Below are positions 50,791 to 59,123 of a stretch of 64,000 nucleotides of DNA, in pieces. The position numbers and the translations under genes are program-made. Every line of letters begins with the position of its first letter. Position 1 is the first letter of the stretch. The notes below the pieces were generated by a model that did no database searches, had not been told where the DNA came from, and saw only the letters and a list, made by a program, of their open reading frames with translations. The stretch spans positions 310,001-374,000 of the forward strand of contig CAVPGP010000003.1 of the NCBI GenBank assembly GCA_963704025.1, in the 5' to 3' direction. This stretch comes from CAVPGP01 sp963704025. Its GTDB lineage: Bacteria; Actinomycetota; Thermoleophilia; Gaiellales; Gaiellaceae.

Positions 50791-51336
50791 CTACACCTGC
50801 GCCGGGGCCCCGGCCACGACGCCGAGCTGCTTCAAGAGGCCCAGGGCGTCCCAGTTCGACCAGCTCTCGACGATCTTCCCTGACGCGATGTGGTCGATCG
50901 TCATCCCGGTCACGGTCGCCTCGCGACCCGTCGGAGGGATGCCCATGAAGTCGCCGGTGTGGGTTCCGCGGGCCGTCCAGCGGGTGGCCACCGTCGCGCT
51001 CTCGGCGACCTGCTCGTCCACGATCACGCGCAGGTCCGGGAACGCCGCGCGGTATGCGGCCACCACGTCCTTGACGCCCTGCACGCCGGCGGTCGGCGCC
51101 GGCTGGGCGGGGTCATGTGCGACGACGCCCGCATCGAACAGCTCGTCCGCGGCCTCGAGCCGTCCCTCGTTGAAGACCTCTTCGATGACGCGCCGCGCGA
51201 TCTCCTTCGCCTCGCTCATCTCTCTCCTCTCGCTCGTCGCTCGGCTGCGCCGCGCGTACAGGCGTTGCGCAAGCACCACGAGTGCGGACGCCGCCAGCGC
51301 GGCGCCTGCCGTCAGGGCCTTGACGCGCTTCCCCAT
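50791..51336 (-). CDS. SnoaL-like ester cyclase with N-terminal membrane segment
   Basis: A 181-residue product from ATG 51336, with a hydrophobic helix (LTAGAALAASALVVLAQRLY) before the SnoaL-type NTF2 domain starting EAKEIARRVIEEVFNEGRLE. Marks are HDPAQPAP, AAYRAAFPDLRVIVDEQVAE and FMGIPPTGREATVTGMTIDH. An internal ATG at 51219 (MSEAKEIARRV) preceded by GAGAGG would give the bare, soluble domain, so the membrane segment is not certain. Substrate unknown. Confidence 0.8.
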   Translation of the reverse strand: MGKRVKALTAGAALAASALVVLAQRLYARRSRATSERREMSEAKEIARRVIEEVFNEGRLEAADELFDAGVVAHDPAQPAPTAGVQGVKDVVAAYRAAFPDLRVIVDEQVAESATVATRWTARGTHTGDFMGIPPTGREATVTGMTIDHIASGKIVESWSNWDALGLLKQLGVVAGAPAQV

Positions 51337-51415
51337 CGCACCTCCTGACCGGCGCGTCCCCGCGCCAGAGCTTCCTTCGGCCGACCCTACTCCCGGCCCG
51401 GGGGCCGGGCAACCG

Positions 51416-52210
51416 TCAGCCGGGCGCCTGCGCGGTGCGGTGCGAGCGCCAGCGCACCCAGAGCAGGTCGGCGTTCGCGAGCAGGAACGCCGCCGAGAGG
51501 AGCGGCAGCGCCGGCAGCCCGCCGACGTCGAGCCAGACCGCGAGCGCGGTGGTCGCTCCGAACGAGGCGACCATGAGCACCCACGTCGCTCCGGGCCGCA
51601 GTCCGAACCGGGCCGTGGCGGCGAGGAACACGGCGAAGAAGAGGAGATCCGGGAGGCCGAGGTTCGCCGAGCCGTGCTCGCCCGGGACGGGGAACGCGAA
51701 CGAGAGCGCTGTAAAGAGATCGCGCTGCTCGTGGACGATGTGCCGCGTCGGGCCGCGCCAGACGGAGTACCCGTCGACCCAGGGGATGATCACGGCGACG
51801 AGCACGACCCAGGAGACGCTCTCGAAGAAGCCGAGGAACCAGAAGCCCCCGAACGTGACCGCACCGAGCTTCGCGAAGTTCGCGAGCACGTCCAGCCCGC
51901 CGACGTCGCAGGCGACGGCGGCCGCGGCGAACGCGCCCGCAACGGGAAGCAGCCCGCGGGCGTTCCAGAGCGGCAGCACGAGCCAGACGAGCCCGCAGGT
52001 CGCCGGCAGGAGCGCGAACGAGATCCAGGCGACGTCCCACCAGAGCGAGACGTTCCGGAGCTCCTCGGAGAAGCCGTAGTAGAGGCCGAGTGCCGTCGCC
52101 AGCGCTGCGAACGCGAGGACGCGCGGGTCGTGTGCCGTGGCCGCCGCCTTCCGCCAATCCTCGGCCCGTGCCAGCTGCAAGACGGCGCCCGGCCGCGTCC
52201 TCAGCCGCAT
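51416..52210 (-). CDS. Polytopic membrane protein resembling presenilin-type (GxGD) aspartyl proteases
   Basis: A 264-residue protein with about eight or nine hydrophobic segments. Segment 132-150 ends WVDGYSVWRGPTRHI (Asp146). A later segment begins NLGLPDLLFFAVFLAA (Asp188). Presenilin-like archaeal proteins and signal peptide peptidases place their catalytic Asp pair in a YD/D-x-x-SV motif and in GxGD at the start of the next helix. Here the second is GLPD. The final part lacks an obvious PAL motif, although PALPLL occurs at about 234. Protease activity is therefore inference. Annotated elsewhere it would be a plain hypothetical membrane protein. Confidence 0.6.
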   Translation of the reverse strand: MRLRTRPGAVLQLARAEDWRKAAATAHDPRVLAFAALATALGLYYGFSEELRNVSLWWDVAWISFALLPATCGLVWLVLPLWNARGLLPVAGAFAAAAVACDVGGLDVLANFAKLGAVTFGGFWFLGFFESVSWVVLVAVIIPWVDGYSVWRGPTRHIVHEQRDLFTALSFAFPVPGEHGSANLGLPDLLFFAVFLAATARFGLRPGATWVLMVASFGATTALAVWLDVGGLPALPLLSAAFLLANADLLWVRWRSHRTAQAPG

Positions 52211-52243
52211 CCGTCGCCCCGGCTCCGAACGCTCCCGGCGCCC

Positions 52244-52360
52244 TCGTACCTGGTCGCCGACCAGGTACGATTTCGTTGCTTAAAAACAGTAAATACCTGC
52301 ACACAAGGCGATTCTCTTGGATCGCCAACGCTCTCGTACCTGGTCGCCGACCAGGTACGG
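52244..52360. repeat. Paired-palindrome element, copy 2 (repeat family B)
   Basis: Two copies of the palindrome TCGTACCTGGTC-GCC-GACCAGGTACGA lie at 52244-52270 (perfect 12-bp arms) and 52334-52360 (last base changed), their TACCTGGT starts exactly 90 bp apart. The core TTAAAAACAGTAAATACCTG (52280-52299) aligns without gaps to the core of the copy at 17101-17215. The element is intergenic, between two reverse-strand genes. Confidence 0.88.
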
Positions 52361-52400
52361 GGAGCCCCGGCGACGAGCGACGTTCCGCCAAGCCCTCCCT

Positions 52401-52991
52401 CTAGTAGGGAGGTAGCTCGGCCCACCAGGAGCCGATCAGCTTGAAGGCGTTCCAAAAGCGCGTCTTGGCAGGTTGGTCGTCGAGCGATGCGTCGATGTCC
52501 GGCACAAGGAGCGCCTGGACGGTGGGCGTGAAGTCTTGCAGTTCCCCGACCCGGGCCTCCAGCGGCCGTGAGAGGGGGAAGTCGAGCGACACGAGGAACG
52601 CGAACGCCTCGTCGCCCATGACGACGATCAGCTTCGGCTGCACGATGTGCAGCTCCCGCGCCAGCCAGCCGCGGGCCTGCACCTCGTCGTCCGCGTCGCC
52701 GAACTTGAGGCAGTTCGTCCCGTAGATGGCGAGCGGGTCGACGTGGAGACGCTGCAGCGACTTGAGCACCGCCTGGCCCGAGCGGCCGAAGAACGCCACG
52801 CCTTCCTGCGATTCCGTGGCGAGCGGCCGATGCTTGACCAGCATGATGTCGGCCAGCGGATGGCCCGAGCCGAGCACCGGCACTCGCAGCTCGCCTGCGG
52901 CATGGCTGATCTCGTCACCGAGCTCGTTGATCTCGGTGATGGCCTTTTGCAGGTACTTCTCGTAGATCTCGTCGGTGGTCACAGAGGTCAC
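52401..52991 (-). CDS. Uracil-DNA glycosylase superfamily protein
   Basis: About 196 residues from GTG 52991 (a second GTG at 52982 is possible). Motifs of family 4/5-like UDGs are visible: HPLADIMLVKHRPLATESQE then GVAFFGRSGQAVLKSLQRLH, YGTNCLKFGDADDE, and QPKLIVVMGDEAFAFL. The Fe-S cluster Cys pattern of family 4 is not seen; only one Cys (TNC) is present, so this is a divergent subgroup. It would remove uracil or related bases from DNA. Confidence 0.75.
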   Translation of the reverse strand: MTSVTTDEIYEKYLQKAITEINELGDEISHAAGELRVPVLGSGHPLADIMLVKHRPLATESQEGVAFFGRSGQAVLKSLQRLHVDPLAIYGTNCLKFGDADDEVQARGWLARELHIVQPKLIVVMGDEAFAFLVSLDFPLSRPLEARVGELQDFTPTVQALLVPDIDASLDDQPAKTRFWNAFKLIGSWWAELPPY

Positions 52992-53014
52992 GGGCGGCCG
53001 GGTCCTGTTCGCGC

Positions 53015-54739
53015 CTACCGGACCTTTTCCTTGACCTGGGCGACCCACTTGAGCGACTGGAGGTAGGCGAGCGACTTCGGGCGGCGCAGGATCTCGGCCG
53101 TGTGCAGGGAGATCAGGAACTCCTCGGGATCGCGGAACGCGCGCATGCGGAGCGCACCCGTGCCGACCCCCTGGAGCACGTGCGCGTCGGAGCCGGCGCC
53201 CATGACCAGGTTGTACTTCCGCGCGAAGCGGAGCGCCTCGTCGTTGAAGGCCTCGAAGAGCAGCCGCGCGTTGTAGACCTCGAAGACGTCCACGTCCGGC
53301 AGGTGGCGGTGCAGCGTCTGTGGGTCGGGAATCGCGTGCATGCGGTCGAAGGGGTGGGGCAGGTAGACGAGCCCGCCCTGCTCGCGGATGGCGGCGATCG
53401 TGTCGCCGAACGACATCCCCCGCGGGATCTCCTCCCGGAGGAAGAGGCCGATCACCTCACCCTGGCCGTCCGTCTTCACCTCCTCGCCGGGGATGACCAC
53501 GAGGTCGCGGCCCGCGGCGCGCTCGACGGTCTCGAGCGCGCCGCCGAACACGTTGTGGTCGGTGACCGCGATCGCGCCGAGCCCCTGCGCCTCCGCATGG
53601 TCGACGAGCTCGGCCGGGTCGATCGAGCAGTCGTGCGACCACGACGTGTGCATGTGCAGGTCGCAGACGATCCACGGCCGGTCGGCGAGCGGCTCGGCGT
53701 TCCGCCGGCTCCGTCGGCGCCCGGCCAGGGCGGCGTAGAGGGCGTCGTGCTCCCGGGCGAGTGCGGCGAAGCTCTGAGGCTCGGCGCGGGCGCGGGCCTT
53801 CGCCGCCTCGGTTTGCCGCAGCACGTGGTCCTCGGCGAGCCGCGCCGCCGCGGCGGCCGCGAGCTCCGGCTGCTCGTCGACCCCCGGCGGCCAGGCGATC
53901 GCGCAGCCGGCGGCCTCCGCCTCGAGGTGCAGGCGCTTCAGGCCGCCCGGGGCGGGCACGAAGACGGCCGCTTCGTTGAGGAGCGGCGCGCGCAGGGCGC
54001 CCGAGCGCAGCGTGCGCACGCGAACGCGCGGGCGCAGGTCGCGGGGGATCGCGGGCCGGCTCGTCAGCGGCCGCGTGCGCAGCAGCACGAGCTCGACCTC
54101 CGGCAGCTCGCGCAGCGTCGCGAGCAGGCTCCGGAGCGCCGGGCGCGCGGCCGTGCGCAGCTCTGCGACGATCAGCTCCCGCTTCGGTCCCGGCCGGAAG
54201 AGCTCGGTGTCGACCCCTGGCGAGACGACGCGGAAGTCCCCGGCGAACCGGGCCTTGGCAGCCTCGGCCGCCTCGTCCGAGGTCGCGAGGAGTACGTCGA
54301 CCCGCCCGAGGAGCTTCCCGCGCTGCGCCTTTCCGGGCGGATAGCCGAGCCGCTCGGGCGAGCTGAATGTGGCGACGCCGAGCGCGTTCGAGTCCCGGAG
54401 AGCGAGGTACGAGAGGCTCGGCAGGCCCGGCTCGAAGCCGTGCACGATGTCGTAGCGCCCCTGCGAGAGCGCGAGCGCGAGGTTCGCGCGAAGACCGACG
54501 GGGACGCCCATCTGGCTCCGGCGCGAGATCGGCACGGCCGGGCCGACGGCGATCACCTCGGCGTCCTCGCCCCGGGCGAGCGCGCGGCGCCCGGCGAGCA
54601 GGTCGGCCGCGCGCGAGGACGGCGCGAGCACCGTGACGGTGTGCCCGAGCCGCCGCAGGCCGGCCGCGAGCCCGGTGACGTGCTCGTTGACGTCGTGCGG
54701 CTGCGACCACGCGAACGGCGTGACGAGGCAAATCCTCAC
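53015..54739 (-). CDS. Fusion of a GT4-like glycosyltransferase and a PHP phosphoesterase
   Basis: A 574-residue protein from GTG 54739. Residues 1-340 form a GT-B/GT4-like glycosyltransferase: MRICLVTPFAWSQPHDVNEH, RYDIVHGFEPGLPSLSY, FRVVSPGVDTELFRPGPKRE and the nucleotide-site region APGGLKRLHLEAEAAGCAIA. From about residue 355 a complete PHP domain follows: CDLHMHTSWSHDC, AVTDHNVFGG, VIPGEEVKTDGQGEV, YLPHPFDRMH and MGAGSDAHV carry its His/Asp/Glu metal ligands. The gene sits with inositol-phosphate synthase, a phosphatidylinositol-type synthase and a PAP2 protein, where PimA-like GT4 enzymes usually occur. Confidence 0.88.
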   Translation of the reverse strand: MRICLVTPFAWSQPHDVNEHVTGLAAGLRRLGHTVTVLAPSSRAADLLAGRRALARGEDAEVIAVGPAVPISRRSQMGVPVGLRANLALALSQGRYDIVHGFEPGLPSLSYLALRDSNALGVATFSSPERLGYPPGKAQRGKLLGRVDVLLATSDEAAEAAKARFAGDFRVVSPGVDTELFRPGPKRELIVAELRTAARPALRSLLATLRELPEVELVLLRTRPLTSRPAIPRDLRPRVRVRTLRSGALRAPLLNEAAVFVPAPGGLKRLHLEAEAAGCAIAWPPGVDEQPELAAAAAARLAEDHVLRQTEAAKARARAEPQSFAALAREHDALYAALAGRRRSRRNAEPLADRPWIVCDLHMHTSWSHDCSIDPAELVDHAEAQGLGAIAVTDHNVFGGALETVERAAGRDLVVIPGEEVKTDGQGEVIGLFLREEIPRGMSFGDTIAAIREQGGLVYLPHPFDRMHAIPDPQTLHRHLPDVDVFEVYNARLLFEAFNDEALRFARKYNLVMGAGSDAHVLQGVGTGALRMRAFRDPEEFLISLHTAEILRRPKSLAYLQSLKWVAQVKEKVR

Positions 54740-54785
54740 GGACCGAGTGTAGAGCGGCGAGCGCTGTCGAGCGCTCCGCGAAGCG

Positions 54786-54812
54786 CGAGGGCCGCCCGGA
54801 AGGCGGCCCTCG
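54786..54812 (-). terminator. Terminator after inositol-phosphate synthase
   Basis: A perfect 11-bp stem, CGAGGGCCGCC (54786-54796) with GGCGGCCCTCG (54802-54812), and a 5-base loop. It starts 25 bases after the stop at 54838 and precedes the GT4-PHP start, suggesting partial separation of that gene from the upstream operon. Confidence 0.7.
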
Positions 54813-54837
54813 CCTGCACGTCGAAGTGCCAGCGGGC

Positions 54838-55989
54838 CTACGCCTTGGCCGCCTGCTCCCGCTTGGCGGTCTTGCGCGCGTTCTTCTTGATGAACTTCTC
54901 GGACAGCTCGTACGCCTCGTCGTCGACGATCTGCTCCGGCGGCGACTTCATCAGGTACGAGCTCGGGCCGACGAGCGCGCCGGCGACCCCGTTGTTCAGC
55001 GCCAGCTTCGCGAGCCGCACCGCGTCGATCACGATGCCGGCCGAGTTCGGCGAGTCCCACACCTCGAGCTTGAGCTCGATGTTCAGCGGCACGTCGCCGA
55101 ACGACGAGCCCTCGAGGCGGATGAACGCCCACTTGCGGTCGGTCAGCCACGGCACGTAGTCCGACGGCCCGACGTGGACGTTGTCCGCGCCCATGTCGTA
55201 GTCCAGCATCGAGGTGACCGCATTCGTCTTCGAGATCTTCTTGGACTCGAGGCGCTCCCGCTCCAGCATGTTCAGGAAGTCGGAGTTGCCCCCGACGTTC
55301 AGCTGCATGGTCTTGTCGAGGTGGACGCCGCGCTCGCGGAAGAGCGACGTGAGCACGCGGTGCGTGATCGTCGCCCCGACCTGCGACTTGATGTCGTCGC
55401 CGATGATCGGGACGCCGGCCTGCTCGAAGCGGTGCTGCCAGTACGGCTCCCGCGCGATGAACACGGGCATGCAGTTCACCATCGCGACGCCTGCGTCGAG
55501 GATCTGCTCCGTGTACCACTTCGTGGCCGCCTCGGAGCCGACCGGGAGGTAGTTGACGACGACGTCGACCTCGCGCTCCCTGAGGATCCCGATCACGTCG
55601 GCAGTCGGGCCTGGGGCCTTCGTCACCTTCTCCGAGATGTACTTGCCGAGCCCGTCGTGCGTCATGCCGCGGTCGACCGTGACCCCTGTGCTCGAGACCT
55701 CGGCGAACTTGATCGTGTCGTTCGGGAAGGCCCAGATCGCCTCGGAGAGATCCTTGCCGACCTTGCCCTCGACGACGTCGAAGGCCGCGACGAACTCGAT
55801 GTCCCGGACGTGGTAGCCGCCCAGGTTGACGTGCATCAGACCCGGGACGAACTGGTCGTCCGGGGCGTCCTTGTAGTACTCGCGGCCCTGGAGCAGCGAG
55901 TTGGCGCAGTTGCCGACGCCGATGATCGCGACGCGGACCTTGTCGTCCTGGCGGACGCGGCCGTTCGTCGATCCGTTAGTGCTTGCCAT
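54838..55989 (-). CDS. ino1: Myo-inositol-1-phosphate synthase
   Basis: A 383-residue enzyme of the actinobacterial/archaeal MIPS type. The NAD-binding start VRVAIIGVGNCANSLLQG, substrate/catalytic regions DRGMTHDGLGKYISEKV, VNYLPVGSEAATKWY and GDDIKSQVGATITHRVL (conserved Lys) and MQLNVGGNSDFLNM are present. It converts glucose-6-phosphate to inositol-1-phosphate, precursor of phosphatidylinositol and mycothiol-type thiols. It overlaps the preceding phosphotransferase gene by 14 bases. Confidence 0.95.
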   Translation of the reverse strand: MASTNGSTNGRVRQDDKVRVAIIGVGNCANSLLQGREYYKDAPDDQFVPGLMHVNLGGYHVRDIEFVAAFDVVEGKVGKDLSEAIWAFPNDTIKFAEVSSTGVTVDRGMTHDGLGKYISEKVTKAPGPTADVIGILREREVDVVVNYLPVGSEAATKWYTEQILDAGVAMVNCMPVFIAREPYWQHRFEQAGVPIIGDDIKSQVGATITHRVLTSLFRERGVHLDKTMQLNVGGNSDFLNMLERERLESKKISKTNAVTSMLDYDMGADNVHVGPSDYVPWLTDRKWAFIRLEGSSFGDVPLNIELKLEVWDSPNSAGIVIDAVRLAKLALNNGVAGALVGPSSYLMKSPPEQIVDDEAYELSEKFIKKNARKTAKREQAAKA

Positions 55990-56617
55990 TCAGTTCTCCT
56001 TCGAGAAGTTGCTTGCGGACGTGCAGGACGCGCTGGAGGACGGTGATCCAGGTCGTGGCGGCGAGCAGGTAGACCGCCCACGGCAGGAGACCCCACGGGG
56101 CGAGCACGAGGCCCGCCGTGATCACGACGACGCGCTCCGCGCGGCTGCCGATGCCGACGTCGCCCTTCAACCCGAGGCCCTCCGCCTTCGAGCGCGTGTA
56201 GGAGACGAGGAACGAGCCAGTGAGCGCGGCGACCACGAAGGCCAGGGCGAGCTCGTTGCCGTCGCGGCTCAGGACGAGCGCGATCGCACCGAGCATGAAC
56301 GCCTCGGAGACGCGGTCGGTGGTCGAGTCGAGAAAGGCGCCGAACGGAGTCGTCTTGCCGCCCACCCGGGCGAGTGCGCCGTCGAGGATGTCGAGGATCG
56401 AGCCGAGGACGAAGACGGCGGCGCCGAGCCAGAAGAAGAGCAGCTCGTCCCGGTACTCGAAGTAGACGAGCACCGAGGCGATCGCGCAGAGCGTGACGCC
56501 GGTGGCCGTCAGGGCGTTCGGCGTCACCCGCGTCCGCGCGAGTCCGGTGATCGACTGCATCGCCAGGCGGCGGGCGCCGCTCGTGTAGCCGTCCTTGATC
56601 GCGGCTGCGCGACTCAT
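55976..56617 (-). CDS. CDP-alcohol phosphatidyltransferase (phosphatidylinositol-phosphate synthase-like)
   Basis: A 213-residue membrane enzyme from ATG 56617. The family signature D-x2-D-G-x2-A-R-x8-9-G-x3-D-x3-D is complete, as DILDGALAR then GAFLDSTTD. About six helices are visible, with basic N-terminal ARTRVTPNALTATG. Given the coupled inositol-1-phosphate synthase, the likely reaction is CDP-diacylglycerol plus inositol-1-phosphate to phosphatidylinositol phosphate. Phosphatidylglycerophosphate or another CDP-alcohol reaction cannot be excluded. Confidence 0.88.
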   Translation of the reverse strand: MSRAAAIKDGYTSGARRLAMQSITGLARTRVTPNALTATGVTLCAIASVLVYFEYRDELLFFWLGAAVFVLGSILDILDGALARVGGKTTPFGAFLDSTTDRVSEAFMLGAIALVLSRDGNELALAFVVAALTGSFLVSYTRSKAEGLGLKGDVGIGSRAERVVVITAGLVLAPWGLLPWAVYLLAATTWITVLQRVLHVRKQLLEGELNGKH

Positions 56618-56676
56618 CGGCGGCACGCTATCGCCCTCCCCGGCGGCGGGAGGAGTCCCGGTCGACGGGCGGTCGG

Positions 56677-57420
56677 TCAGAGCCGACGAACGGCGGAAAC
56701 GAGCTCCCGCCGGTACGTGATCGACAGCGCGATCAGAGCGACGCCCGTGCCCGCGACCACGTCGAGCCAGAAGTGGTTGCCGGTCGCCATCACGCAGAAC
56801 CAGACCCACGCGGGCCAGGCGGCCCAGAGAATTCGCGACCACCAGCGCCGGCACGCGAGCGCCATGGAGAGCCCGACGATCAGCGCGTCCGCGGCGTGCA
56901 GCGAGGGCATCGCCGCGTAGGGATTCGATGCCAGCTCGACGAGGCCGCTGCCGTGGTTGAGGCCGCCGAAGGTCGCGAGCGTGTCGACGAAGCCGACGTT
57001 CGGGAACATCCGCGGCGGGGCCGTCGGCATCAGGACGTAGCCGACGAGGCCGATCGCGTTCGCGAGCAGGATCGTGTTCCGGTAGCGATAGAAGGCGTCG
57101 TGGCGGCGCAGGTAGACGAAGAGGAGCGTCACCCCGACGACCGTGAACTCGGAGTTCCAGTACGTCCACGAGGCGATCGTCTCGAGTAGCGCGTGCGAGG
57201 CGAGCCAGCCCTGCAGCGTCAGCTCCCAGAGGCCCGACGCGGACCGCTCGAAGTCGATCACCCGTGCGCCGTTTCGCAGCGCCTCCGCCGGGCTCCGGTC
57301 CGCGACGCCGCGCACCATCTGGTAGGCGAGCAGGAAGCCGAACCAGATCGCCAGCTGGCGCCCGAGATCGGCCCACCCTCTGGGCAGACGGCGTCCTGCT
57401 GCGATCACGGCGGCAGTCAC
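56677..57420 (-). CDS. PAP2-family membrane phosphatase/phosphotransferase (AUR1-like)
   Basis: A 247-residue protein with about six helices. The phosphatase motifs are NPYAAMPSLHAADALIVG (PSLHA) and MATGNHFWLDVVAGTGVA (second His plus Asp). The N-terminal part (FERSASGLWELTLQGWLASH) resembles inositol-phosphoceramide-synthase-like PAP2 proteins of actinobacteria. It could remove the phosphate from phosphatidylinositol phosphate or transfer an inositol-phosphate head group. It heads the inositol-lipid operon on this strand. Confidence 0.85.
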   Translation of the reverse strand: MTAAVIAAGRRLPRGWADLGRQLAIWFGFLLAYQMVRGVADRSPAEALRNGARVIDFERSASGLWELTLQGWLASHALLETIASWTYWNSEFTVVGVTLLFVYLRRHDAFYRYRNTILLANAIGLVGYVLMPTAPPRMFPNVGFVDTLATFGGLNHGSGLVELASNPYAAMPSLHAADALIVGLSMALACRRWWSRILWAAWPAWVWFCVMATGNHFWLDVVAGTGVALIALSITYRRELVSAVRRL

Positions 57421-57590
57421 AGCTCAGATTGTAGAGGGGCGAGCGGCAGCAGCAGGCGGGGGAGGGAGGGCGGGGTCGCCTGGCACCACCGCTCTCCCAC
57501 GAGTGTGCCGAAGGCCGCGATCGCTGCGCCAGCGACTTTTCCGAAGTCTTACGACTCTTAACCCTGGCTCAACCCGCGGGCAAGTCGGAT

Positions 57591-58596
57591 TCAGCCGCCG
57601 ATGTACGACATCTCGACCTTCGGCAGGTCGGCCGTCTCCGCGGAGCGCAGCTCGGAGTAGCGGTCGCCGCGTCGCGCCCAGACCGCGCGGACCGCCGCGA
57701 CGAGCTCCTCGTCGGTGGCGCCGCCGCGGACGAGGGCGCGCAGGTCGTGTCCCTTGACGCCGAAGAGGCAGGTGAAGAGACGCCCCTCGGGCGAGAGCCG
57801 CGCGCGCGTGCAGTCGCCGCAGAACGGCTGCGTGACCGAGGCGATGACGCCGATCTCGCCCGCGCCGTCCGCGTAGCGCCAGCGGCTCGCGACCTCGCCC
57901 CGGTAGGCGGGCTCGACCGGCGCGAGCTGGAACGCCGCGTCGATCGCCGCGACGATCTCCGCCGCGGGTACGACCTCGTCGAGTCGCCAGCCGTTCGTGT
58001 GGCCGACGTCCATGTACTCGATGAACCGCAGCGTGTGGCCGGTGCCGCGGAAGCGCTCCGCCATCGCGAGCACCGAGTCGTCGTTGACGCCGCGCTTGAC
58101 GACCATGTTCACCTTCACCGGCAGGCCCGCCTCGGCGGCGGCGTCGATCCCGGCGAGCACGCGGACGACCGGGAAGTCGACGTCGTTCATGGCACGGAAG
58201 ACCTCGTCGTCGAGCGAGTCGAGGCTGACGGTGACGCGGTCGAGCCCGGCGTCGCGAAGGCGCACGGCCTTGTCGGGCAGCAGCGAGCCGTTCGTCGTCA
58301 GCGTCAGGTCGAGCCCGTCGCCGAGCGCGCGCAGCAGGGCGATCAGCCGCTCGAGGTCGCGGCGGATCAGGGGCTCGCCGCCGGTGATCCGCAGCTTGGA
58401 GACCCCGTTGGCGACGAACGCGCGCGCGAGCCGCTCGATCTCCTCGAAGGTAGAGCAGCTCCTTGCGCTCGAGGAAGCGGTAGTCGCGCCCGAAGACCTC
58501 CTTCGGCATGCAGTAGACGCAGCGGAAGTTGCAGCGGTCGGTCACGGAGATGCGCAGGTCGCGGACGGGCCGTCCGAGAGTGTCGAGGACCTTCAC
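57591..58596 (-). CDS. moaA: GTP 3',8-cyclase MoaA (one frameshift)
   Basis: From GTG 58596. The radical-SAM cluster is CNFRCVYC (Cys22, 26, 29) and the second cluster is CGDCTRARLSPEGRLFTC. One extra base near 58447 splits the frame after FLERKELL; the continuation reads FEEIERLARAFVANGVSKLR and ITGGEPLIRRDL. About 335 residues when joined. It catalyses the first step of molybdenum cofactor synthesis. The usual C-terminal GG is present (MSYIGG). No other moa genes are adjacent. Confidence 0.93.
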
Positions 58597-58631
58597 GCCG
58601 AAAGGGTATCCCGCTCTTCTACAGTCGCGCG

Positions 58632-59123
58632 GTGCGCGCCATCGACCGGCTGCTTCCCGACTACGACGTGAACGAGGTGCACGGCGTCGACCTGCCGCTC
58701 TCTCCGGAGGAGGCGGTGGAGCGGGCGCTCGCGCTGCCGATCGCGGGCGACCCGATCGTGCGGACGCTGCTGCGCCTGCGCGGGCTCGGCACGGGCGCGA
58801 CGATCGGCGATGCGTTCGCCGGCCTGCGCTTCGAGGAGCTCGCCCGCACACCGACCGAGGTCGTGGTTGGCTTCTCCGGGAAGCCGTGGCGGCCGCGGGG
58901 CGGGGTGGCGCCGTTCGCGGATGCGGGGCCGGGAACGGTCCGGGTCGCCGCGGACTTTCGCGCCGAGGCGACGGGCGCCGGTTCGCGGCTGACGACCGAG
59001 ACGCGGATCGCCGCCGTGGACGACGCCGCGCGGCGCGCCTTTCGCCGTTACTGGCTCGTCGTCGGGCCGTGCTCCGCGTTCGTCCGGAGGCGCTGGCTGC
59101 GCTCGATCGCGAGGAGTGCGTGA
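58632..59123 (+). CDS. Hypothetical protein, SRPBCC-like in its tail
   Basis: A 163-residue product from GTG 58632. The N-terminus (LLPDYDVNEVHGVDLPLSPE) and middle (GFSGKPWRPRGGVAPFA) are not recognised. The tail TTETRIAAVDDAARRAFRRYW then VVGPCSAFVRRRWLRSI resembles lipid-binding SRPBCC/polyketide-cyclase-like proteins. It overlaps the next transporter gene by 4 bases (GTGA). It is divergent from moaA by 35 bases. Confidence 0.7.
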   Translation: MRAIDRLLPDYDVNEVHGVDLPLSPEEAVERALALPIAGDPIVRTLLRLRGLGTGATIGDAFAGLRFEELARTPTEVVVGFSGKPWRPRGGVAPFADAGPGTVRVAADFRAEATGAGSRLTTETRIAAVDDAARRAFRRYWLVVGPCSAFVRRRWLRSIARSA

